A stretch of DNA of 16,033 bases from Bacillota bacterium. Lineage in GTDB: Bacteria > Bacillota > Dethiobacteria > DTU022. Positions 7,330-12,867 of the stretch are shown here, one piece after another. The DNA lies in the NCBI GenBank assembly GCA_012510625.1, contig JAAZHP010000039.1:1-16033 (forward strand), given 5' to 3'. Under the pieces are notes generated by a model. It saw nothing but the letters and a program-made list of their open reading frames with translations. It did not search any database and had not been told where the DNA came from. The first letter of the stretch is position 1. Each line of letters begins with the position of its first letter. A program made the translations under genes and the position numbers.

Positions 7330-7829
7330 GTTTTCCACTCCACCGCGGCGCCTGCGGACAGGGAACGGGGCAGGTCAATGAGCCGCTGGTTGCGGGAGCC
7401 GCGGTAGGGAAGGGTGAGGTCGCGCTCCTTCCGGATATAGGGGCCGTCGACCAGCAGCGTCCCTGCCTCAAGCAGGCGGCGGACATGGAGATCGCTCTCA
7501 CTTTTCTGAAGAAGAGCTTCAAAGGTATAACCGCTGTAAAGAACCAGGCTCCATCCGAGACGGCGGATCTCCTCCGCCAGGCCGGCCAGGGGCACAGCCT
7601 GCTCGAAGGGCTCGCCGCCCGAAAAGGTCACCCCGTCGATCCCCTGCGCCTCTTTGATCCGGCTCAGCAGCTCTACAGAATCAATCTCCGTCCCGCCCGC
7701 GGGGTCATGCGTCTCCGGGTTGTGGCATCCGGGACAGCGATGCGAACAGCCCTGGAAGAACAGCGCGAGGCGAATTCCCGGGCCGTCGACAATAGATTCA
7801 GGGACTATCCCGGCCAGGCGCAGCTTCAC
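7326..7829 (-). CDS. nrdG: Anaerobic ribonucleotide reductase activating protein
   Basis: This gene encodes the 167-residue radical SAM activase that abstracts a hydrogen from the glycyl-radical site of NrdD. The iron-sulfur cluster motif is C28-x3-C32-x2-C35 in FQGCSHRCPGCHNPET. The SAM-binding GGE motif is in GVTFSGGEPFEQA. Near the C-terminus is VDGPYIRKERDLTLPYRGSRNQRLIDL, typical of NrdG. Length is normal. The start ATG (7829) overlaps the nrdD stop as ATGA, and its stop overlaps pgeF in the same way, so the three genes are very likely translated together. The product is cytoplasmic and oxygen-sensitive. Confidence 0.97.
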   Translation of the reverse strand: MKLRLAGIVPESIVDGPGIRLALFFQGCSHRCPGCHNPETHDPAGGTEIDSVELLSRIKEAQGIDGVTFSGGEPFEQAVPLAGLAEEIRRLGWSLVLYSGYTFEALLQKSESDLHVRRLLEAGTLLVDGPYIRKERDLTLPYRGSRNQRLIDLPRSLSAGAAVEWKT

Positions 7830-9916
7830 TGGGCGTCACGCGGCGCAAAATGGGGCCGGCGGTCCTTCAGTTCATATCTTTTGGCCTCGTTGAAGCGGTC
7901 GTCAGTGGAGAGATAACCGGTGATGCGGCGAATCCTCCGGATGGCGGTGCTGCCGCACTGGGGGCAGCTCTCGTTGAAGACGCCGCTGAAAGCACAGGCG
8001 CGGCATTCGTCCACCGGAAAGTTGATCCCGCCGTAGCCCACATCCGATGCGGCCATGCAGCGGATAATGCGGTCGACCGCCTCTATATTGTGCAGCGGCG
8101 GCGCCTCCAGCTCCACGTAGCTGATATGGCCGGCGTTGCAAAAACGGTGAAAACGCCCCTCGATCCCGAGCTTGTCCGTAATGGAAATGGCATAGTTCAC
8201 CGGCAGGTGAAAGGAGTTGGTGTAATACTCCTTGTCCGTGATTCCCGGCAGCAGCCCGAAGCGCTCCCGGTCTATCTTCACGAAGCGGCCGGAAAGCCCC
8301 TCCGCCGGCGTGGCCAGCAGGACAAAATTGAGGTCGTATTCCTCGCTAAACTGCTCGCAGCGCCGGAACATGTGATCGACAATCTGCAGCCCCAGCTGCA
8401 GCGCCTCCTCATCTTCGCCATGATGCTTCCCAATGAGCAGCTGCAGCGTCTCGGCCAGGCCGATAAAGCCAATGGCCAGGGTGCTGTGCTTGATCGCCTC
8501 GCCGATAGTATCATCGGGAGCCAGATTCTCCGAGCAGAGGTAGAGCTTCTCCCCCATTAAAAAGGGCAGGTCCCTGACACGCAGCCTGGAGATCACTTCG
8601 AAGCGGTGCAGCAGCTGCCGGGCGGCAAGGCGGAGCATCCGGTCCAGCTCAACAAAGAAAAGCTCCTGCCCGCCGCGGCTTTCAAAGGCAAGGCGGGGCA
8701 AGTTCAGCGTGGTAAAGGCAAAGTTGCCCCGCCCGGCCGATACTTCGGGGCCGTGGCGGTTGCCGATAACCCGGCTGCGGCAGCCCATGTAGGCAACCTC
8801 GTCGCCATATTTGCGGTTAAAGCTGCTGTCCATAAAGCTGAAGGTGGGATTCATCCGGCGTGCCGCTACTTTCAAGGCCAGCCGGTAAAGATCGTAGTTC
8901 GGATCTTCCGGGTTAAAGTTGACCCCCTCTTTGACCCGGAAGACCAGATTGGGAAAGATGGGGCTCTCTCCGCGGCCCAGGCCGCGGTAAAAGGCCTCCA
9001 GAATGGCCTTGGTAACGGCTCTTCCCTCCGCGGTGATATCGGTCCCCAGGTTAATGGAAGAAAATGGCACTTGAGCCCCCGCCCTGGAGTGCATAGTGTT
9101 AAGGTTATAGATCAACCCTTCCATAGCCTGGTAGATCTCATCCTCGCCGGGCTGCTCCTTCAGGCCGCGGATTATCTCGCCCATGCTGCGGTCAAAATGG
9201 GGAAAACTCTGCCCCCCAAACATATCGTTCTGGTTGCTCTGCAGGATAATCGCCGCCTGGGCTGCCGCCGAAGCGATCCGCTTCGGCGGCCGGATGTAGC
9301 CGTAGCCGGTATTGAAGCCTTCCTTGAGAAGGCGGGTCAGGTCAATCTGGAGGCAGTTTAAGGTCTTGCTGTAGTAATCGAGATCATGGATGTGAAAATA
9401 ACCCTCCATGTGCGCCGAGGCAAATTCTTCCGGCAGGAGATTGCTTAAGTAATATTTCTTGCTCGCAGCCATGGCGATCTGCAGCATTTTGGCCGAGGGA
9501 GAGTTACTGATATTGGCATTCTCCCGGTTGGTTTCGACGAGGATCTCTTTGACCACATCCATGAGCTCCGATTTGGCTTCACGGATCCGGGTGCGCCGGT
9601 CGCGGTAAAGAATGTAGGCCTTGGCCGTGCGGGCATGTCCATTTTCAATGAGCACCTTCTCAACGGCATCCTGGACCTCCTCCACCGCGGGGACAATGCC
9701 GTTGTAGCCGGTTTTCTGCAGGTAGCGGATCACCTGGACAGTCAGGTTTTCAGCGATGTCCCGGTTGCTGCCCCCGACAGCACTGACCGCCTTGAAAATG
9801 GCATCGGTAATCTTGACCGGGTCAAAAGGAACCACCCGGCCGTCCCGTTTCCGGATCTCCTTGAACATTTTCTCCTCGCTATCGCGGTTGCCGTGTAAAG
9901 CAGCCATATCAGCCAT
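7826..9916 (-). CDS. nrdD: Anaerobic (class III) ribonucleoside-triphosphate reductase
   Basis: This gene encodes the 696-residue glycyl-radical enzyme that reduces NTPs to dNTPs without oxygen. An N-terminal ATP-cone (IRKRDGRVVPFDPVKITDAI, about residues 20-110) gives allosteric activity control. The core has the two substrate-site cysteines, Cys188 in TLNCLQIDL and Cys379 in MGCRSRVIGNR. The C-terminus holds a zinc site (Cys638, 641, 651, 654 in CRACAFSGVFNESCPQC) and the radical Gly667 in RRITGYLS. The frame runs 56 codons into nrdR; I chose the ATG at 9916 because AAGGAGGAG lies 7 nt before it. This makes an 8-nt overlap with the nrdR stop. ATGs at 9907 and 9868 are less well placed. It works with NrdG and is presumably repressed by NrdR when dATP is plentiful. 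Confidence 0.97.
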   Translation of the reverse strand: MADMAALHGNRDSEEKMFKEIRKRDGRVVPFDPVKITDAIFKAVSAVGGSNRDIAENLTVQVIRYLQKTGYNGIVPAVEEVQDAVEKVLIENGHARTAKAYILYRDRRTRIREAKSELMDVVKEILVETNRENANISNSPSAKMLQIAMAASKKYYLSNLLPEEFASAHMEGYFHIHDLDYYSKTLNCLQIDLTRLLKEGFNTGYGYIRPPKRIASAAAQAAIILQSNQNDMFGGQSFPHFDRSMGEIIRGLKEQPGEDEIYQAMEGLIYNLNTMHSRAGAQVPFSSINLGTDITAEGRAVTKAILEAFYRGLGRGESPIFPNLVFRVKEGVNFNPEDPNYDLYRLALKVAARRMNPTFSFMDSSFNRKYGDEVAYMGCRSRVIGNRHGPEVSAGRGNFAFTTLNLPRLAFESRGGQELFFVELDRMLRLAARQLLHRFEVISRLRVRDLPFLMGEKLYLCSENLAPDDTIGEAIKHSTLAIGFIGLAETLQLLIGKHHGEDEEALQLGLQIVDHMFRRCEQFSEEYDLNFVLLATPAEGLSGRFVKIDRERFGLLPGITDKEYYTNSFHLPVNYAISITDKLGIEGRFHRFCNAGHISYVELEAPPLHNIEAVDRIIRCMAASDVGYGGINFPVDECRACAFSGVFNESCPQCGSTAIRRIRRITGYLSTDDRFNEAKRYELKDRRPHFAPRDAQ

Positions 9917-10415
9917 TATCCTGCTCCTCCTTTTTTCCGGCTTCGGACGGCGCGCTCTCCTCTCTCTGCCGGAGCATCTTATCAAGTTCTCTTTTAAAAG
10001 TTTCGATGTCGGGGAACTGGCGGTAGACGGAGGCGAAGCGAACGTAAGCCACTTCGTCAATTTGCCGCAGCCTTTCAAGCACATACTCCCCGATCTCGCC
10101 GGAGAAAATCTCCCTGGCGTAGTTGCTGCGAAGCTCCTGCTCCAGGCTTTCTACCAGCTGCTGCCATGTGGAGAGGGGAATATTGCGCTTCCGGCCGGCC
10201 AGGATCAGGCCCCGGAGGACCTTGTTGCCGTCAAAAAGTTCCCTGCGCCCGTCGCGCTTGATCACCACGAGGGGTTCTTCCTCGATCTTCTCCATGGTGG
10301 TAAAGCGCTTAGAACAGCCGTTGCACTCCCGCCGCCGCCTGATGGCGGCGCCTTCCTGGGTGGCGCGGGAATCTAGAACCCGGCTGTCCTGTGCGCCGCA
10401 GTAAGGGCATTTCAT
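9909..10415 (-). CDS. nrdR: Transcriptional repressor NrdR
   Basis: The product (168 residues) is the repressor of ribonucleotide reductase genes. An N-terminal zinc ribbon (Cys3, Cys6, Cys31, Cys34, with VLDSRATQEGAAIRRRREC between) binds NrdR boxes. An ATP-cone (VVIKRDGRRELFDGNKVLRGL, to about residue 145) senses the ATP/dATP ratio, matching the cone at the start of NrdD. The C-terminal tail is charged and Glu/Lys-rich, about 15 residues longer than in many homologues, and its codons carry the nrdD Shine-Dalgarno. The start ATG 10415 follows GGCGGAAGAG. It is the first gene of the cluster, and two boxes at its promoter imply that it represses itself and nrdD-nrdG. Confidence 0.97.
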   Translation of the reverse strand: MKCPYCGAQDSRVLDSRATQEGAAIRRRRECNGCSKRFTTMEKIEEEPLVVIKRDGRRELFDGNKVLRGLILAGRKRNIPLSTWQQLVESLEQELRSNYAREIFSGEIGEYVLERLRQIDEVAYVRFASVYRQFPDIETFKRELDKMLRQREESAPSEAGKKEEQDNG

Positions 10416-10424
10416 CGTCTCTTC

Positions 10425-10476
10425 CGCCTATATCTTGTGTTGGAATCATTATAAACCACAATATCTAGTATGTAAA
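10425..10476 (-). promoter_or_regulatory. nrdR-nrdDG promoter with two NrdR boxes
   Basis: On the minus strand a strong sigma-A promoter is seen: TTTACA (10471-10476), a 17-bp spacer, TATAAT (10448-10453). Two 16-bp sites match the NrdR box ACACwAtATaTwGtGt. Box 1, ATACTAGATATTGTGG (10456-10471), fills the spacer (13 of 16). Box 2, ACACAAGATATAGGCG (10425-10440), lies just past the -10 (12 of 16). The gap is 15 bp, so box starts are 31 bp apart, about three helical turns, the arrangement known for NrdR. Binding should block RNA polymerase. Confidence 0.9.
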
Positions 10477-10511
10477 GGATAGATCAGGAAAAAGATCAAA
10501 AAAAGTTTATC

Positions 10512-10558
10512 CTGAGCGAAGCGAAGGATCTCTGAGCGAAGCGAAGGATCTCTGAGCA
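10512..10558. repeat. 20-bp tandem repeat
   Basis: Two perfect tandem copies of a 20-bp unit starting CTGAGCGAAGCGAAGGATCT (10512-10531 and 10532-10551) are followed by a partial third unit (10552-10558). It abuts the left end of the 187-bp element and lies upstream of the nrdR promoter. It is non-coding. The role is unknown. Confidence 0.85.
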
Positions 10559-10559
10559 G

Positions 10560-10746
10560 TTCTCCCCCCTTTGGAAAAGGGGGGGGCGGGGGGGATTTAA
10601 ATTGCATTAATCACATTAACCATAAAACAAAATTAAGCGAATCCCTTAAATGCCCAAATCCCCCTAAATCCCCCTTTAGAAAAGGGGGACTTAAAAGCCT
10701 GCCCATGCATTTACTTTTAGAACGGCCCCAAATCTGTGCCGTAAAA
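10560..10746. repeat. 187-bp MITE-like direct repeat, copy A
   Basis: The sequence recurs at 11099-11286 in the same orientation with about seven differences, mostly homopolymer lengths and single bases. The left part carries a CCCCCC-TTTGGAAAA-GGGGGG hairpin followed by GGGGGGATTT; about 90 bases on is AAATCCCCCTAAATCCCCC followed by a CCCCCTTT..AAAAGGGGG hairpin, an imperfect inverted counterpart. It ends AATCTGTGCCGTAAAA. No transposase is present, so mobility would have to be supplied in trans. Read on the minus strand, it gives a SPPF-type peptide often mis-annotated as protein. Confidence 0.85.
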
Positions 10747-11098
10747 CATAAAATACCGCCTTTAGAGAAAAAACCTCTTCTAAACCGGTGCCCGGTACCT
10801 CACCGGCGGGCGAGGCATGCCTCGCATATTGGAGGACGGAAGTCAGACGTTAAAGCGCCAAACCGGAATGTTCGAGCTGACATGCCCGGCCTCTACAACT
10901 AGAACCCTGCCTTAACAGGTAAAACAGGTAACCTTGGTAATGGGCAATTTCCTGCCTCTATCTTCTTGCTTCTGTTTTCCTGAACGGGCGGGCGTGGAAG
11001 CCCGCCCCTACGGCTACAGATGAAATGCCTGCCGCGGAGTGGAAATCCCGGCTGGCTTTGGAACAGCTTTTTGATCTCCCTTTAAAAAGATTCCTAAA
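10747..11098. other. Spacer between the two element copies; no supported gene
   Basis: This 352-bp stretch has no convincing coding frame. It holds an inverted repeat CCGGTG/CACCGG (10785-10806), a 16-bp perfect palindrome GCGAGGCATGCCTCGC (10810-10825) and the second copy of the 28-nt dyad repeat. From 11013 a plus-strand frame reads protein-like (DEMPAAEWKSRLALEQLFDL, then PLKRFL) straight into copy B and stops there, but has no start signal or ribosome-binding site. It may be a gene remnant; I do not recognise it. Confidence 0.5.
10985..11012. repeat. 28-nt GC-rich dyad repeat, copy 2
   Basis: Identical to bases 1-28, with the arms GGGCGGGC and GCCCGCCC around GTGGAA and a CCTACG tail, in the same orientation. 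It stands between the two copies of the 187-bp element. Sequence outside the 28 bases differs between the two sites (CCGGG after copy 1, GCTAC after copy 2). Confidence 0.85.
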
Positions 11099-11286
11099 TT
11101 CTCCCCCCTTTGAAAAAGGGGGGGCGGGGGGGATTTAAATTGCATTAATCACATTAACCATAAAAACAAAATTAAGCGAATCCCTTAAATGCCCAAATCC
11201 CCCTAAGTCCCCCTTTAGAAAAGGGGGACTTAAAAGCCTATCCCATGCATTTACTTTTAGAACAGCCCCAAATCTGTGCCGTAAAA
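11099..11286. repeat. 188-bp MITE-like direct repeat, copy B
   Basis: Second copy of the element at 10560-10746, same orientation, about 96 per cent identical by eye. Differences include one fewer G in the left G-run, one more A in CATAAAAAC, AAGTCCCCC for AAATCCCCC, CCTATCCC for CCTGCCC and AACAGCCCC for AACGGCCCC. Its right end merges into the U-run of the ylmC terminator. Confidence 0.85.
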
Positions 11287-11313
11287 AACTAAAGGCTGCC
11301 CTCGTGGACAGCC
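11283..11313 (-). terminator. Intrinsic terminator after ylmC
   Basis: On the minus strand GGCTGTCC-ACGA-GGGCAGCC forms an 8-bp stem with one G-U pair, followed by TTTAGTTTTTT. It lies 45 nt after the ylmC stop and should end the ylmC transcript before the repeat region. The gap contains three TCCGRCCTC-type repeats (11330-11359). Confidence 0.85.
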
Positions 11314-11358
11314 CCCTATACCATATATTTCCGACCTCTGACATCCGACCTCCGGCCT

Positions 11359-11601
11359 CTATTCCGTAACGGGGTGGTCTACCAGAATAGTGTCTACTCC
11401 AATCTTGACAATTTTCTCCCAGGGAATGAGGTAATCCTTGCCGCGGGACAGCTTCCCCAAAATCCCTCCTGCTGCAGGAACGATGATCGCTTTGATCGCT
11501 CCTTTTTCCAGGTCGAGCTCCAGGTCCCTGATCATCCCCAGCCTGCGGCCGTCGTTGACATTGACCACATCTCGTTCCCGCAATTCGCTTATTCTAATCA
11601 A
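11359..11601 (-). CDS. YlmC/YmxH-family PRC-barrel protein
   Basis: The product has 80 residues: a single PRC-barrel domain with RISELRERDVVNVNDGRRLGMIRDLELDLEKG, then IKAIIVPA and DYLIPWEKIVKIGVDTILVD. Proteins of this family in sporulating Firmicutes sit next to sigG; several are linked to sporulation, but the molecular role is unknown. The longest frame starts at an ATG at 11661, but that ATG lies inside the promoter. I chose the TTG at 11601, with GGGAGGAG (11609-11616) seven nt upstream and the family-typical N-terminus (M)IRISELR. The gene is flanked by its own promoter and terminator and so is a single transcription unit. Confidence 0.88.
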   Translation of the reverse strand: MIRISELRERDVVNVNDGRRLGMIRDLELDLEKGAIKAIIVPAAGGILGKLSRGKDYLIPWEKIVKIGVDTILVDHPVTE

Positions 11602-11632
11602 CAGCTTTCTCCTCCCGGCGGTATCTATGCCT

Positions 11633-11661
11633 ATTATACGCCCTCCGCCGCTGATAGGCAA
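11633..11661 (-). promoter_or_regulatory. ylmC promoter
   Basis: On the minus strand TTGCCT (11656-11661), a 17-bp spacer and a perfect TATAAT (11633-11638) predict transcription from near 11626, leaving a leader of about 25 nt before the TTG start. The -35 is weak (4 of 6), so an activator or another sigma factor could contribute. Confidence 0.7.
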
Positions 11662-11769
11662 TTCAACTTTGTTTATACTTAAAAACCCGTCACAAAAATT
11701 AGAAATGAGATGTTTATAATTATAATATCAGCTTTATGTGGTAAGCGTGGCCTGGAAATAGTCCGGGCA

Positions 11770-11836
11770 CAATATGGGACAAATAGTACCTCCCCTGCGT
11801 CCCATGTGGAACAAACAGGCAGGTCCCCAGTGTTCC
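11770..11836. repeat. Possible degenerate REP-like palindromic sequence
   Basis: Two imperfect 17-base direct repeats, CAATATGGGACAAATAG (11770-11786) and CCATGTGGAACAAACAG (11802-11818), match at 13 positions. A GGAACA/TGTTCC inverted repeat (11808-11836) overlaps the second. The stretch lies between the mini-protein gene and the ylmC promoter and is not coding. The resemblance to REP-type elements is a guess from composition. Confidence 0.35.
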
Positions 11837-11853
11837 GTATCGCCGGGGTCTTG

Positions 11854-11994
11854 TTACTTGGGAGCTGCCTCTTGCTGCAGGATGAGGTTGTCGGAGTTGT
11901 AGGCGGTCACCGGCTGCGGCAAGAAGAACTGCCGGCAAATTAGAACACTGACAAGCAGCGCCAGCAACGCCAAGAAGATGATTCGTCCGCGCAT
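11854..11994 (-). CDS. 46-residue membrane mini-protein downstream of sigG
   Basis: A 46-codon gene starts 11 nt after the sigG stop. Its Shine-Dalgarno (TAGGAGGGCAGGAA before ATG 11994) is strong and begins in the sigG stop codon. The peptide begins MRGR, has one hydrophobic helix at about residues 5-20 (IIFLALLALLVSVLIC), then RQFFLPQPVTAYNSDN and a short polar tail ending QQEAAPK. It could be a single-span membrane protein with its tail outside, or a secreted peptide with an uncleaved signal. I do not recognise a family. Position implies co-expression with sigG, hence forespore expression. It is shorter than usual gene-calling limits and is easily missed. Confidence 0.72.
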   Translation of the reverse strand: MRGRIIFLALLALLVSVLICRQFFLPQPVTAYNSDNLILQQEAAPK

Positions 11995-12005
11995 TTCCTG
12001 CCCTC

Positions 12006-12776
12006 CTACTGAACGTGTTTTCGCAGGTGGCCCAGGGCGGCCTTCTCCAGGCGGGAAACCTGTGCCTGGGAGATGCCGATCTCATCAGCTACCTCCATCT
12101 GTGTTTTCCCCCGGTAGAAGCGCATCGTCAGGATCATCTTTTCCCGCTCGCTAAGCCGGGTCATGGCCTCCTTGATCGCCAGGATCTCCAGCCAGCGCTC
12201 ATCGTTGTTCTTCTCATCGCTGATTTGGTCCATGACAAAGATGGGATCACCCCCGTCATGGTAAATGGGTTCAAAAAGAGATACCGGCTCCTGGATTGCA
12301 TCCAGCGCGTTGACTATCTCCTCCGATTTCAGGTTCAACTCGGAGGCAATTTCACCGATGGAAGGTTCGCGGGAAAATCTGTTGGCCAGCACATCCCTTA
12401 CCTGCAGGACCTTGTAGGCGATGTCGCGCAGGGAGCGGCTGACACGGATGGGATTGTTGTCCCTGAGATAGCGCCGGATCTCTCCTATAATCATGGGTAC
12501 GGCATAAGTAGAAAACTTGACATTCTGCTTCAGGTCAAAGTTGTCGATAGCTTTGATCAGGCCGATACAGCCGACCTGGAAGAGATCGTCCACATATTCG
12601 CCCCGGTTGTTAAACCGCTGGATCACGCTGAGAACCAACCGGAGGTTGCCGCTAATTAATTTCTCCCGGGCTTGCCTGTCTCCTTTCTGCATGGACTCAA
12701 AAAGCTGCCGCATGATCTTGTTCTTCAGTACTGGAAGCTTGGACGTATTTACGCCACAAATTTCCACTTTGTTCAA
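12006..12776 (-). CDS. sigG: RNA polymerase sporulation sigma factor SigG
   Basis: The product (256 residues) is the late forespore sigma factor. It shows NKVEICGVNTSKLPVLKN at the start (the sigma-G signature), region 2 (NLRLVLSVIQRFNNRGEYV, DLFQVGCIGLIKAIDNFDL, VKFSTYAVPMIIGEIRRYL), RDNNPIRVSRSLRDIA, region 3, and region 4 with the helix-turn-helix KTQMEVADEIGISQAQVSRLE. The frame is open 75 codons upstream into sigE, but homologues begin at MNKVEICGV. That matches the TTG at 12776, with GAGGGG (12785-12790) eight nt upstream. A separate sigma-F-type promoter lies between sigE and this start, so transcription can be forespore-specific although the gene also follows spoIIGA-sigE. Confidence 0.97.
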   Translation of the reverse strand: MNKVEICGVNTSKLPVLKNKIMRQLFESMQKGDRQAREKLISGNLRLVLSVIQRFNNRGEYVDDLFQVGCIGLIKAIDNFDLKQNVKFSTYAVPMIIGEIRRYLRDNNPIRVSRSLRDIAYKVLQVRDVLANRFSREPSIGEIASELNLKSEEIVNALDAIQEPVSLFEPIYHDGGDPIFVMDQISDEKNNDERWLEILAIKEAMTRLSEREKMILTMRFYRGKTQMEVADEIGISQAQVSRLEKAALGHLRKHVQ

Positions 12777-12811
12777 TTTGTTCGCCCCTCGCAGCTGTTG
12801 AGAGATAACTA

Positions 12812-12841
12812 GAGTATCTCCCGGGAGGCGCTTTTTATACC
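12812..12841 (-). promoter_or_regulatory. Probable sigma-F (forespore) promoter of sigG
   Basis: On the minus strand GGTATA (12836-12841), a 14-bp spacer and GGAGATACTC (12812-12821) fit the sigma-F/G consensus (-35 WGHATA, -10 GGNNANAMTW) at nearly all fixed positions. The start would fall near 12805, 29 nt before the TTG codon. In Bacillus subtilis sigG is likewise read from its own sigma-F promoter downstream of sigE. Confidence 0.8.
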
Positions 12842-12867
12842 GCCGCCGCTGCCGGGCGATCATGAGC

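Noticed and set aside
7170..9361. Long plus-strand frames at 7170-7916, 7850-8560 and 8606-9361
   Set aside because: They are antisense to pgeF, nrdG and nrdD, whose motifs are intact; no ribosome-binding sites or known domains are visible.
10705..10902. 65-codon plus-strand frame beginning in element copy A
   Set aside because: It starts within the repeat and runs through the palindromes; it has no recognisable domain or ribosome-binding site.
10512..11286. Possible CRISPR array
   Set aside because: The repeats are adjacent tandem units or two 187-bp copies, not short repeats separated by equal unique spacers, and no cas gene is present.
11135..11344. 69-codon minus-strand frame in element copy B (SPPFLKGDLGGF)
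   Set aside because: It is a translation of the repeat itself plus a terminator. Such SPPF-type peptides are a recurrent mis-annotation of this repeat type.
11720..12085. 121-codon minus-strand frame overlapping the sigG end
   Set aside because: It is out of frame with sigG and with the mini-protein gene, lacks a Shine-Dalgarno and continues into repeat-like sequence.
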